Position numbers and translations under genes: made by a program
In this document: in pieces, positions 25,324 through 33,937 of the stretch
How the letters are laid out: each line of letters begins with the position of its first letter
Position numbering within the stretch: the first letter of the stretch is position 1
Source of the DNA: Microcoleus sp. bin48.metabat.b7b8b9.023
Lineage (GTDB): Bacteria > Cyanobacteriota > Cyanobacteriia > Cyanobacteriales > Microcoleaceae
Length of the DNA stretch: 60,284 nucleotides
Direction: 5' to 3'
Assembly (NCBI RefSeq): GCF_013299185.1
Contig: NZ_JAAFKG010000050.1
Location: forward strand, 1-60,284
The notes under the pieces: model-generated
What the model was told of the DNA's origin: nothing
Database searches by the model: none
What the model saw: the letters and a program-made list of their open reading frames with translations, nothing else

Positions 25324-27111
25324 TCATCCTCCCCCAACAGCACAGCCATCCCACCAGCAAGGATTCTTATTCATAAAATCCATCAAAGCATTATACTTAG
25401 GCGAACTTTTTTGCTCCACATACTCCAAAGCCCCCCAACTTCCCCACTTACTAAATCCGCTTACATCCACAAAGTGCACGAACAGATTGCCTCCAGTTTC
25501 TTTCCAACTATTGAGCAACTGCGTGTAGAGCTCGTACATTTCCGGACGCCTATTTAATTCCATAAAAAACTTAGTTAGTTTTTCATTATTTTCCACTCCT
25601 TCAATACCTACAATATGTTGACCGCCCTCGTAAACAAATAACTTGAGATTTTTCTTTTTAACCACATCTAAGAAATACTTAAAGTCATTAGCAACATCTG
25701 GCAAACTATCTTTGAATCCCGGCAGCAACCCACCCTCTTTTAATTGCTTAAAAGCTTTGCTAAAGCCGCCATCTGGCTCTTTCAACCAAGACTCTACTTT
25801 ACTGACACTTTCTTTCGCGCCCAAATTTCCACTGAAATATCCAGCTATAGCTAAGGCATCAATGCCGTGTTGATAACAAGGTTTATTGCCCTCAGCTACC
25901 CAATAGGAACACTCTAAAGAATAAGTTTCTAAATCTCTCCAGGCTCTTTGAGTCCCCAACACGCAGACAACTCGATTCTTTTCATCCCCAAAAACGCCTT
26001 TCCAGATATCGCACATTTGAGCAGTACGCATTCCGTGCCATTGCATAAAAGCGTCTCCTTTATCTCCCCACTTAGCTTTACCTTGCTCCAAAGCATAATT
26101 CGATTGTGGAAATGACCAATTCCAAACCTCATTAGAATACTCTACATAAACTTTCAGCTTTGGGTCTAAACTATCTTTTACCATTTTAGCAAAATTAGTC
26201 ATATATTCATCCGCAGCCTGATGCGGCATATTAAACCAAGGTTCTGCTTGGAGTTTATTAGCTAAATTCACCATAATTTCTATGGGAACATTGCCTCTGT
26301 AAGCATAGGATACACTCTCTGGTTTAGGTCGGTTTGACCATTCTTTTTGTTCAGAACCGTTTGTCCCCATCCAGTCCATAAAACGCAATACTCTAAAATT
26401 TTTAATCTTTTCTATAAACAGCGGATTAAATATTTCACCGCTTTGAGACAACTGTTCATCTTGGGAGCGAATTACTTTAATATTGCGGATATAGTTCCCA
26501 GTTTTCTTCGGATCGGTAGCAGTAATTGTGATAAATATGCCTCCGCCTTTTGTGGCATCGACATTTATGATATCCCTTCCCGGTTTAGATGCAGCATCAT
26601 CTTTTTGGGCATCAAAGTTATATTCGATCGCACCCTCACCCTCATAGGTAACAATATATTGCCCTGAAGGATAGAGATTGGGAATTTCCCTAAGTAAAAG
26701 GGTACTTACCTTAGTATATTTAGGAGCATCTTCAGGAGATGGAAGAGATTTCACCCACCCGTTTTCATCAAGATTTAAAAGCTTATATTCCTCTGTATCC
26801 CATTCACCCTTACAGTTAGGTTGTCCGCTGGTGCATTGAGTTATCCATTGTCTAGAAGATTTGAAAGCATCTAAAAAGGGTAATTGTGTTGACCAATCAG
26901 CAATACCGCTAAGCCCAATTCCTAAAGAAGAGCTAGCATTTGAGGTATTTTTTACTTCTGTAGCGACAGGTACTTTGGGATTTGCTATCGGAGTTGTTGG
27001 AGAATTTTTAGTTGTGAGATCCCAACATCCGGGAATGAAAATGACAAATATTAATAAACCAATGAGAAAGCCAATAACTTGATTTTTTGACCGTACATTT
27101 AATCTAGACAT
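25324..27111 (-). CDS. Secreted lipoprotein, clan GH-A glycosidase-like
   Basis: The 595-residue protein has an N-terminal hydrophobic segment ending in a lipobox-like IPGC (Cys29), a Thr/Pro/Ser linker, then a large domain. VYVEYSNEVWNWSFPQSNYA contains Glu328 in the NE position used as acid/base in clan GH-A (cellulase-like) barrels. NLFVHFVDVSGFSKWGSWGA and FVYEGGQHIVG follow, the latter a candidate nucleophile. Related proteins are often called cellulose-binding. I infer a secreted or cell-surface polysaccharide-acting enzyme. Its 3' end nearly touches the 24728 gene, with the two genes convergent. Confidence 0.7.
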   Translation of the reverse strand: MSRLNVRSKNQVIGFLIGLLIFVIFIPGCWDLTTKNSPTTPIANPKVPVATEVKNTSNASSSLGIGLSGIADWSTQLPFLDAFKSSRQWITQCTSGQPNCKGEWDTEEYKLLNLDENGWVKSLPSPEDAPKYTKVSTLLLREIPNLYPSGQYIVTYEGEGAIEYNFDAQKDDAASKPGRDIINVDATKGGGIFITITATDPKKTGNYIRNIKVIRSQDEQLSQSGEIFNPLFIEKIKNFRVLRFMDWMGTNGSEQKEWSNRPKPESVSYAYRGNVPIEIMVNLANKLQAEPWFNMPHQAADEYMTNFAKMVKDSLDPKLKVYVEYSNEVWNWSFPQSNYALEQGKAKWGDKGDAFMQWHGMRTAQMCDIWKGVFGDEKNRVVCVLGTQRAWRDLETYSLECSYWVAEGNKPCYQHGIDALAIAGYFSGNLGAKESVSKVESWLKEPDGGFSKAFKQLKEGGLLPGFKDSLPDVANDFKYFLDVVKKKNLKLFVYEGGQHIVGIEGVENNEKLTKFFMELNRRPEMYELYTQLLNSWKETGGNLFVHFVDVSGFSKWGSWGALEYVEQKSSPKYNALMDFMNKNPCWWDGCAVGGG

Positions 27112-27262
27112 AGATTTGAATATTTTAATTTTTGCAGGTAAAATCGTAGCTGGTACAAAAGTTTTAATTTTGATATTTTATCAAAAACTTCCTTCTGAAA
27201 CTATCAGCTACAACATTATTAACATTTTTACCTCTCAGTGGATGGGCGATCGCCCTTTCTAT

Positions 27263-27407
27263 AGGTTCGTAGTGAGGACTTCAGTCCGCATAATTTCAGT
27301 CGCCAAGTGCGATCGCACATCTAATCTTTTCGATCCAGGTTCGTAGTGAGGACTTCAGTCCGCATAATTTCAGTCGCCAAGTGCGATCGCACATCTAGTC
27401 TTTTTTA
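27263..27407. repeat. Two tandem 74-base repeats
   Basis: The unit begins AGGTTCGTAGTGAGGACTTC, continues through CATAATTTCAGTCGCCAAG and a HIP1-containing GTGCGATCGCACATCTA, and is repeated from 27337. The two copies are almost identical. They lie just downstream of the HTH gene's stop (the second copy overlaps its last codons). Confidence 0.8.
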
Positions 27408-27895
27408 TCCAAATCTTCGGTTTTTGGAGTCTCTGAAGTTGAGGGGAATTCTAGTCGAATATTAATATCAATTGATACTGTACTTTCTTTAAAACCTATA
27501 TTAACTATTTTTACTAATGCTTCTGTAGGTACAGAATTATTTACTTTAAATTCAGAAGAAGACAGAGTTTTATATCCGGCTTCCTTTAGCCGATCGCAAA
27601 TATTGCGCCAATTGCCTACAGGTTCGTTAGGTACATCTGCGATTTTTTTCACATATTGGTATAAAGTTTTACATAAATAAACTTCTGCACTTTTGGAAGT
27701 CTGAAACAGTTGGCGGGCGATTTCGGCGGGACTGCAACCCGAAAGCAAGCCTCGGAGGTAGAGTTTTTCGGTGTCTGTGAGTCCCCGGCGCGATCGGGGA
27801 GAGATTTGCCGTTTAGCCTCTGCAAAAGCTTGGTAAAGCCTTTCTAAGTCCCAGTGTTTGGCGGCTTCGGCAAATAAGTCTTCCTTGGATGCCAT
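27395..27895 (-). CDS. HTH-domain protein of the type fused to NACHT/effector proteins
   Basis: From the only ATG, at 27895, the product is 166 residues. Residues 1-85 (EDLFAEAAKHWDLERLYQAF, GLTDTEKLYLRGLLSGCSPA, EIARQLFQTSKSAEVYLCKT) form a LuxR-like helix-turn-helix domain. This domain is common at the N-terminus of cyanobacterial NACHT-WD40 and other effector-associated proteins. Residues 120-166 form a beta segment and a charged tail. A TTG at 28072 would extend it by 59 residues, but that part reads through a degenerate repeat and looks non-coding. Divergent from the FHA operon, so it may control or sense for it. Confidence 0.65.
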   Translation of the reverse strand: MASKEDLFAEAAKHWDLERLYQAFAEAKRQISPRSRRGLTDTEKLYLRGLLSGCSPAEIARQLFQTSKSAEVYLCKTLYQYVKKIADVPNEPVGNWRNICDRLKEAGYKTLSSSEFKVNNSVPTEALVKIVNIGFKESTVSIDINIRLEFPSTSETPKTEDLDKKD

Positions 27896-28055
27896 TGTCG
27901 GATGTGTTGAGATGTGACTAACGATAGCATAACCGAAATTGCTAGCGTTTGTTAGTTGCTTGCTAGCTTTGCTTATTGTATTGTTATATACATCAGATAA
28001 AGTTGAGTTTGTTGATGCGGTGTGACGCCGAGTAGGAATACTCAGATTCAGTAAT

Positions 28056-28297
28056 GGGCGCGATCGTTGCAACTAACCTCAAAGCTAATATCTGCGAACG
28101 TCTGACGGCACTTGATAAAGTTTTGTAACAAAAAACCAATATTTTGCATAAAACTTGTGGACTGAGCCTGATAGATAAATAGAGCCTTAGAAGTACCGCT
28201 ACTGTTGCGGTTCATCGGGGCTTAGGGTGCATTCGGGCGATCGTTTCAATTAATCTCAAAACTACTATCTCCAAACGTCAGACGGTGCTAGGTAAAG
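28056..28297. repeat. Degenerate direct repeat in the divergent promoter region
   Basis: Segment 28056-28120 and segment 28235-28297 share GGGCG...CGATCGTT, then CAACTAACCTCAAA / CAATTAATCTCAAA, AACGTC-GACGG and ...TAAAG, with about three quarters identity over 60 bases. The pair sits between the HTH gene and the FHA gene, in a 460-base gap. Could be regulator sites or remains of a duplication. Confidence 0.5.
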
Positions 28298-28358
28298 ATT
28301 GCTGACTGAGACAGGCTCTAGATGACCTGAAAAATCTATTAAACTATAACCAAAATTC

Positions 28359-29771
28359 ATGCAACTCAAACTTAAGTTAGAACAAACTGGTCAAAGTTGG
28401 ACGCTGAAGCCAAACGGGAAAAAGTACGTTATTGGCAGTGGCTCAGACTGCGACATTCCTCTACCCAACGTTAATGTTGTGGACACCCGCCATCTGGAAT
28501 TCAGTTTTAACCAATATACGAATACTTGGCACGTCTGCGACTTAGGTAGTAAAAATGGCACTTTCATTGACAGTCAGCCGATAACTGATTATTCCATCAA
28601 AGCTGAAACACGAATTGCGATCGCTGGTGGAGTTTTATTGGTGGCAACACCTGTAGATAACAGCGTGAATGTAACTCAACAACAGACATCACAACCAACT
28701 GTTACTCAAAGTAAGCCAGCGTCAGCACCGACAGTTTCAAGTCCGTTGCTCTACTCTCCATCCATACCGATATCGCCTCCTGCTACCGTACCGCAACAAA
28801 GTCCGCAGAAAATTTCACAAGAGCCAGATCGAAAGTTAATTCGAGCCTATTTTGAATGCTTAAGGAAGCGTAATAATGCGCCAGCCGTCCAGGAGAGCAT
28901 TATCAAAGAAGTGCTAAATGATTTTATAGCATCTATTAAGGAAAAGCGATTGCCTCTGGATGGAATTTTGGTCTATGTTTTCATAATGGTAATAATTATT
29001 ACACTTTTCATTAATACTTGGTACACATTTATGCTAAGTATTTTTGCAGTCATTTTATATAACATCAAAACTCCACGTCCCCCAAAACTACCAATGCCCC
29101 CAGTATCAGACGAGCAAATTCAGAAATGGCTAGAATACGATCGGCAACAACTGATTAACATTGGTAAACAGGAATTGAGAATTATGGAAGGAAATGGGGA
29201 AGATATCGGAAACATAATTGAGGGCGAACCGATAGAGCTATTTAGTGGAGTGAATGAGAAATTAAGCAAGTCTAATTTTATTAATTGGAAAGAACTAATA
29301 GATACTGTAGGCATAAGTGATTATTTTTGCGAGTCCGGAATTGACAAAAATAATAAATATAGCATTTATGACTTTATTGTGATATTTCCATGTAAAAATT
29401 TCATAGCTTATTACAGATGTAAGTGGAATTTTATCAGGGGAACCTCATTAACTGATGAAACTTGTGAGTATCTTTATGATAGTATCGTGTCTGTGAAAAC
29501 AATCGAATTTTCTTCGTCTGATGTGTCAGCTTTACTAAATATTAGCAAAGAGATATATGGAGAAGCTATTATGATTACGACTACAGATAGTAAGGAAATT
29601 AGATTCCCTGTCATTATTGATATTCGCGTGATTTGGGAATCAAGTTCAAGATCTTATAATTCAACTGCTAGAGATGCAGCTCACAACATTCGCCAGCAGG
29701 TGAGACAAAGAAAACCTGGTTTTATCAGAACAGAATCAGTGAGCGAACGACGCCAGAGTCTTTTTGATTAA
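28359..29771 (+). CDS. FHA-domain protein with two membrane helices
   Basis: The 470-residue protein has an N-terminal FHA domain (residues 5-98) with YVIGSGSDCDIPLPN, VDTRHLEF and DLGSKNGTFID, the phosphothreonine-binding loops (Ser/Arg and the SKNG element). A Pro/Ser/Gln linker (100-155) leads to two membrane helices (about 203-220 and 222-236). A cytoplasmic C-terminal domain of unknown family (240-470) follows and ends in a basic tail. It starts the FHA/caspase/kinase-remnant operon: the next gene begins 28 bases on, with GGAG upstream. Inferred role: membrane receptor or adaptor that reads a phosphothreonine signal. Confidence 0.8.
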   Translation: MQLKLKLEQTGQSWTLKPNGKKYVIGSGSDCDIPLPNVNVVDTRHLEFSFNQYTNTWHVCDLGSKNGTFIDSQPITDYSIKAETRIAIAGGVLLVATPVDNSVNVTQQQTSQPTVTQSKPASAPTVSSPLLYSPSIPISPPATVPQQSPQKISQEPDRKLIRAYFECLRKRNNAPAVQESIIKEVLNDFIASIKEKRLPLDGILVYVFIMVIIITLFINTWYTFMLSIFAVILYNIKTPRPPKLPMPPVSDEQIQKWLEYDRQQLINIGKQELRIMEGNGEDIGNIIEGEPIELFSGVNEKLSKSNFINWKELIDTVGISDYFCESGIDKNNKYSIYDFIVIFPCKNFIAYYRCKWNFIRGTSLTDETCEYLYDSIVSVKTIEFSSSDVSALLNISKEIYGEAIMITTTDSKEIRFPVIIDIRVIWESSSRSYNSTARDAAHNIRQQVRQRKPGFIRTESVSERRQSLFD

Positions 29772-29798
29772 ATAAACTAACTTGGAGAATTACTAAAG

Positions 29799-31310
29799 AT
29801 GTCTAATACTTTCAACCATGGCTATGCACTACTCATTGGTGTTGGTGAATGTGCTAACTATAAAAATTGGTCGCTTCCTGTTACCGTCAAAGACATTAAT
29901 GCACTTAAATTTATCCTCACAGATCCCAAGTTCTGCTCCTACCCAGACAATCAGCAACACATCCGTTTACTTCACGATACTAAAGCTACACGCGATCAAA
30001 TTTTGGGCGGTTTAGTCTGGTTACAAGAACAAGCTGCGAAAGACTCAGAAGCCACTATTTTTGTGTATTTTTCCGGTCACGGCTTACTTCACGATACTGG
30101 TAAATACTATCTAATAACGCACGATGTTGAGCCTTTCGACATCCCAAACACTACGCTTTCGGCTGAAGATTTTAATAGTGCATTACGCCAAATTCAAGCT
30201 AAGCGACTGTTCGTTGTAATTGACAGTTGCCACGCACGGGGGATGGCAAGTGCTAAAAGTGAAGAAGCTGTAATGAAACTGCCATCTGGTTTTGTACAAA
30301 CTGCACCGCCTAAAGAGATAACTGCTAACCTCAGTCAAGGTAAAGGACGAGCGGTTTTTACATCCTGCGATGGAGGGGAACAATCTTACATCCGTACCGA
30401 TAATCAGATGAGTATCTACACTTACCATCTTATTGAAGCGCTGCAAGGTGCAGGGAATCAGCCTCACGATACAAGTGTGTATCTTTCTAATATTATGAAT
30501 TATTTAGCGAAAGCTGTGCCGGAAAGCGCCCAGATTCAATGCAACGCTAAACAAACGCCTAATTTCGACATTTCTAGCGAGGACTTTACTGTTGCTGTTG
30601 CTATGTTACAAGGTGGCAAAGGTTTGCCAGTAGATGGATGGGAAGCAGTGAAGAAAAAAACGGCTGAGAAGATGAATCAAATTATTCATGCATATGGCGA
30701 TCGTAGTATAGCATCTAGTGGTGGTGTGGTAGGAAATCAGGGAACAAATACAGGAAATATAGCTCTTGGAGGTGATATTCACAATCAAACTGGAACTATT
30801 TATAATACTCAAGGTGGAAAAATGAACGTGAAAAATCGCAGCGGTGACACTTATAATCAGCAGGATTCTACTAATTACAATAATCAAGGGGCTAAGTTTG
30901 ACGGTGATGTTCAATTTGGCGATCGCAATTTTTATCAAACCCCTGAAAAACCAAAAGTAGGTTTTGACAACCTTGTTAAAGGAATTTTTAACAAGTATCG
31001 ATATTTAGAAAACCTGGAGCCTTACGATGCTGATGATGTCTGGAAAATGTTGCGATCGGCTTCTCCAGAAGAATTTGGCTCTTTTGAATTAAAAGTGTTT
31101 AAGTTGGTCGTCAGTTACTGCTGTTATTATTGCAAACGCCGTCTTACACAATCAACAGAATATAAGCATTTTGGAGAAGTTGACTATTGTCAAAGAGCAA
31201 ATGAATTATCGCGAGAAGGAAATTTAAGATGGAGCAGCCATAGGTTAAGTTCTATCATTAAAACCACACAAATGGCTGAAATTATCAAAAGTATAGAGTT
31301 AAATAATTAG
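29799..31310 (+). CDS. Caspase-like (C14/orthocaspase) protease with repeat linker
   Basis: The 503-residue protein begins with a caspase-fold p20 domain. The catalytic dyad is His94 (FVYFSGHG) and Cys144 (FVVIDSCHA), with the start GYALLIGVGECANY typical of this family. Residues about 310-395 are Asn/Gly/Thr-rich imperfect repeats (GNIALGGDIHNQTGTIYNTQ, NVKNRSGDTYNQQDSTNYNN), a beta-solenoid-like linker. The last 110 residues form a helical domain with several cysteines that I cannot name. Orthocaspases cleave after basic residues and act in stress and cell death. Its place between FHA and kinase-remnant genes suggests that it is the effector of the operon. Confidence 0.85.
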   Translation: MSNTFNHGYALLIGVGECANYKNWSLPVTVKDINALKFILTDPKFCSYPDNQQHIRLLHDTKATRDQILGGLVWLQEQAAKDSEATIFVYFSGHGLLHDTGKYYLITHDVEPFDIPNTTLSAEDFNSALRQIQAKRLFVVIDSCHARGMASAKSEEAVMKLPSGFVQTAPPKEITANLSQGKGRAVFTSCDGGEQSYIRTDNQMSIYTYHLIEALQGAGNQPHDTSVYLSNIMNYLAKAVPESAQIQCNAKQTPNFDISSEDFTVAVAMLQGGKGLPVDGWEAVKKKTAEKMNQIIHAYGDRSIASSGGVVGNQGTNTGNIALGGDIHNQTGTIYNTQGGKMNVKNRSGDTYNQQDSTNYNNQGAKFDGDVQFGDRNFYQTPEKPKVGFDNLVKGIFNKYRYLENLEPYDADDVWKMLRSASPEEFGSFELKVFKLVVSYCCYYCKRRLTQSTEYKHFGEVDYCQRANELSREGNLRWSSHRLSSIIKTTQMAEIIKSIELNN

Positions 31311-31335
31311 GAAGTATCTAAAGGAGTAGTGGTTT

Positions 31336-32793
31336 ATGCAAAATCAGAGCCAAGGAATACCTTATCGCATTGTGTTAAGCGATCGCCAGGGGCGAGGCTT
31401 TTCTGAGCCAGAAGTGACAGAATTTTTGCGACAAGTGCTGCCACAATTGGCACATTTGCACGCTCAGGGACTGGTACACGGCGCTATTTCTCTGGATACT
31501 TTCGTACAAGATAAAGTGAGTTTAAAAGCGGTTTTAGTTCAGGCTAGTAGTTTTGCCATTTCTAGTTATGTAGCCCCGGAGCAATTGCAGACAGGGCAAG
31601 TGAGTTTTGCCGGAGATATTTATGCTTTAGGAGTAACAATAATTGTGCTACTTACAGGTAAAAGTCCTGAAGTTTTGCGAAATTATGACGGGACTTGGAA
31701 TTGGGAAGATCGCTGCACTATCAGCGACCAATTAGCAGCAGTTATCAACCGCATGATTGTAGATAAATTGCCGAACAGCTTTGCTTTAGCTAATGAGGTG
31801 TTATCTGCCTTGAACTTTTCTCCAGCTCAATATGGCTATGCCGATACCGTACAAGTGCTACCGGCAATTAACCAAAATCCAGCGGAGTTTTATGTACCTG
31901 CAACTGGGATCGCATTTGATAATCATGAGTCGCAAAAACCGCAACCAAAACTATTAGTTTGGCAGTGGATAGCGATTGGTGTGGGAGCAACTTTGTTCGC
32001 AGGTATAGCTGGGTTTGGGATTGCCAAAAAATTGAATTATCAATCTGAAGTATCAACTACTTCGGGGGTCACACCTCAATCTCAATCATCGCCCTTTGAA
32101 TCATCTCCCGAATCGCGATCGCCTACATCTCCGACTTCAGTTAGCACCGAACGAGTTAGCTTTGCGGTTGGCAGCACTGGAAGCACAGTTACGGGTAACA
32201 TTTCGCCTGCTCAGATTAAGCGTTACTTAGTCAACAGCGGAGAAGGGCAACAGTTTAGTGTCCGAATTTTGCAAGGAAATGTGAATGTTGCTGTCATCGA
32301 TCCATCGGGAATGACGCTGGGAACTGCAACAAATAGTTCAACTTTTTGGCAAGGGCGACTGCCCCGCACGGGAGACTATATAGCAGAAATTACTTCCCAA
32401 AACAACTCAAATTATACCATTCTCATTGAGATTTTAGCAGCCGTAACACCTCCAGCAAATTCTGATTCCACTGCATCTCGTCCAGTTAATTCATTTGATA
32501 GCGTCAGATTTCCCCAGAGTACGTGTGGCGATTCTCCGCCAACCTCTGCTAACGCTTATCCTCTTAATTTTTATCCGGTTTTTGTACCCTATAGTGAGGC
32601 AAATTTACAAACAGTTAAATCGCTATTTTGCGGTGACGCTTATCCAACCGTGAGAAAAGCTTTAGGAATAGAAGCAATCCAAGTCGCATCTTTTACCAGC
32701 TTGGAAAGAGCAGAATCATTCAAACAATTTATGAACACCAAAGTGCGAGGTGCAGAGGTGGGAGAACCACGAAGAGTAGAATCAAGAGAATGA
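31336..32793 (+). CDS. Kinase-remnant membrane protein (pseudokinase) with PPC-like extracellular domain
   Basis: The 485-residue protein aligns with the C-lobe of Ser/Thr kinases (LPQLAHLHAQGLVHGAISLD, YVAPEQL, FAGDIYALGVTIIVLLTGKS). However, it begins after the whole N-lobe, and the catalytic HRD-K-N loop reads VHGAISLDTF (47-56), so the catalytic Asp and Asn are missing. A good ribosome site (AAGGAG) precedes ATG 31336, so it is not simply a truncated annotation. A membrane helix follows (208-230), then an extracellular PPC-like beta domain (about 270-370) and a SPOR-like C-terminal part (410-480). Inferred: a non-catalytic scaffold or sensor that works with the FHA and caspase proteins. 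Confidence 0.8.
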   Translation: MQNQSQGIPYRIVLSDRQGRGFSEPEVTEFLRQVLPQLAHLHAQGLVHGAISLDTFVQDKVSLKAVLVQASSFAISSYVAPEQLQTGQVSFAGDIYALGVTIIVLLTGKSPEVLRNYDGTWNWEDRCTISDQLAAVINRMIVDKLPNSFALANEVLSALNFSPAQYGYADTVQVLPAINQNPAEFYVPATGIAFDNHESQKPQPKLLVWQWIAIGVGATLFAGIAGFGIAKKLNYQSEVSTTSGVTPQSQSSPFESSPESRSPTSPTSVSTERVSFAVGSTGSTVTGNISPAQIKRYLVNSGEGQQFSVRILQGNVNVAVIDPSGMTLGTATNSSTFWQGRLPRTGDYIAEITSQNNSNYTILIEILAAVTPPANSDSTASRPVNSFDSVRFPQSTCGDSPPTSANAYPLNFYPVFVPYSEANLQTVKSLFCGDAYPTVRKALGIEAIQVASFTSLERAESFKQFMNTKVRGAEVGEPRRVESRE

Positions 32794-32893
32794 TAAATAA
32801 TTTGAGAATACGATCGCTCTTTCCCTCCAAATAACCAAAAGGGCGATCGCTCTTTCATCAATCAATAAAAACCTCTGATTTTTAACTACAAAT

Positions 32894-33121
32894 CTAAACG
32901 TGATAAGCAGTAATCGCAACTATTCCATCAGCACTGTAAATAGCTTCGATGCGTCTAAAAGTAGGATGAGTCCACCACACTTTCAGTCGATTTCCTTGAG
33001 CCGCAGCCGTACCAATTTTACCGTAACCTGCTGTCAATAGAAGTAACTCAAACTCTGTAGAAGGCAAAGTTTTTGCAGTAATTTGAGGGATGCCATCAAG
33101 CTTATGCTTATCAAGGGTCAT
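32894..33121 (-). CDS. Small hypothetical protein (overlapping pair, second)
   Basis: The 75-residue protein, with KVWWTHPTFRRIEAIYSADG near its C-terminus, is not one I recognise. Its ATG lies in the stop region of the upstream gene (overlap 11 bases, ATGACCCTTGA), an arrangement like translational coupling. The two ORFs may also be halves of one older gene split by a frame change; they are in different frames. Low confidence that both are made. Confidence 0.4.
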   Translation of the reverse strand: MTLDKHKLDGIPQITAKTLPSTEFELLLLTAGYGKIGTAAAQGNRLKVWWTHPTFRRIEAIYSADGIVAITAYHV

Positions 33122-33368
33122 AGCTACCTTGGTAAGTGCTGTATATGCGGTAGCCAGGGAGCACTAAAGCAATGCCAATCGGACTGTGAATTATTCCCGG
33201 ATAGCTTTCTTCGGGTTCGCTACCCCCAATCCGAATTTTGAGCGCACCCAGCCAAATGTAGAACCCTGGAATTAAAGTATCTAAACTGTAGGCGATCGCC
33301 CGCATTTGAAGATCGGGGGGATTAATTGGTTTTAAAGACTTTGACTTTTCAGGTCGGGAAATAGACAT
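33111..33368 (-). CDS. Small hypothetical protein (overlapping pair, first)
   Basis: This 85-residue protein has IPGFYIWLGALKIRIGG and GIIHSPIGIALVLPGYRIYS, moderately hydrophobic and without a clear signal peptide. No family recognised. It overlaps the next ORF by 11 bases. Located between the kinase-remnant gene and the DUF7689-like pair, in the accessory region. Confidence 0.4.
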   Translation of the reverse strand: MSISRPEKSKSLKPINPPDLQMRAIAYSLDTLIPGFYIWLGALKIRIGGSEPEESYPGIIHSPIGIALVLPGYRIYSTYQGSYDP

Positions 33369-33487
33369 GACATTGATTCCAATGTGACATAGCGCAAAAA
33401 TAATCTTGTTGATTACACTTTAACATAATCTAAGTTTCATTTTCACTTGTTAAGTTTATCTTAGTATTGTCTCGCGATCGCCCTCCC

Positions 33488-33937
33488 CTAATTTACCGCA
33501 CGTTTGAGAATTTGACCGACAACTCCGTACCTGTCGCCAACCAGTCCATCGAGTTCGTGTTCGATATCTTCCAACCAGCCAAGCTTGCTCGTCCACTTAC
33601 CATTAGCTAATTGTCTGGCTGCATGAGTTGGAATACCGTTTGAGTCAACATATATCGCTATTTTCTGATATCCAATTTCTAATTCATCGCCTTTACAAAT
33701 TTCATATCCCAGCGTTTTATAAGCCTGAATATAGGCTTCTAGAGTCTCCTCCTGTGGCACACCGTCAGGCCAATAAAATTGCTCTCCAGGTATCGGTTGC
33801 CACCAACGATCGTCTTCCCCAGCAGCCCATGCAAAGCAGTTATATTCTTGAGATTTGGGACTGGTAACTTGATAATCCGTGCCAGACAAATTGGGCCACT
33901 TAAATTCAAATTCTGGTCTTCTATACATTCTCTTCAA
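33488..33937 (-). CDS. Papain-fold-like protein (DUF7689-type), putative effector
   Basis: The 149-residue protein has EYNCFAWAAGEDDRWWQP with Cys34, then KIAIYVDSNGIPTHAARQL with His105 and WTSKLGWLEDIEHELDGL. The order Cys, then His on a beta hairpin, resembles NlpC/P60 or papain-like peptidases. I associate it with a cyanobacterial DUF (probably DUF7689), which is often next to a protein with a ribbon-helix-helix start. The start overlaps the upstream gene by 17 bases. If real, the pair could be a toxin-antitoxin or regulator-enzyme module; this is inference. Confidence 0.65.
   Translation of the reverse strand: MKRMYRRPEFEFKWPNLSGTDYQVTSPKSQEYNCFAWAAGEDDRWWQPIPGEQFYWPDGVPQEETLEAYIQAYKTLGYEICKGDELEIGYQKIAIYVDSNGIPTHAARQLANGKWTSKLGWLEDIEHELDGLVGDRYGVVGQILKRAVN

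Noticed and set aside
27896..28072. N-terminal extension of the HTH protein to a TTG at 28072
   Set aside because: The added 59 residues read through a degenerate repeat and are rich in Ser/Thr/Asn, while the domain begins at the ATG at 27895.
31336..32793. Active Ser/Thr kinase
   Set aside because: There is no glycine loop or VAIK lysine, and HRD-K-N is replaced by HGAISLDTF, so it cannot be a normal kinase.
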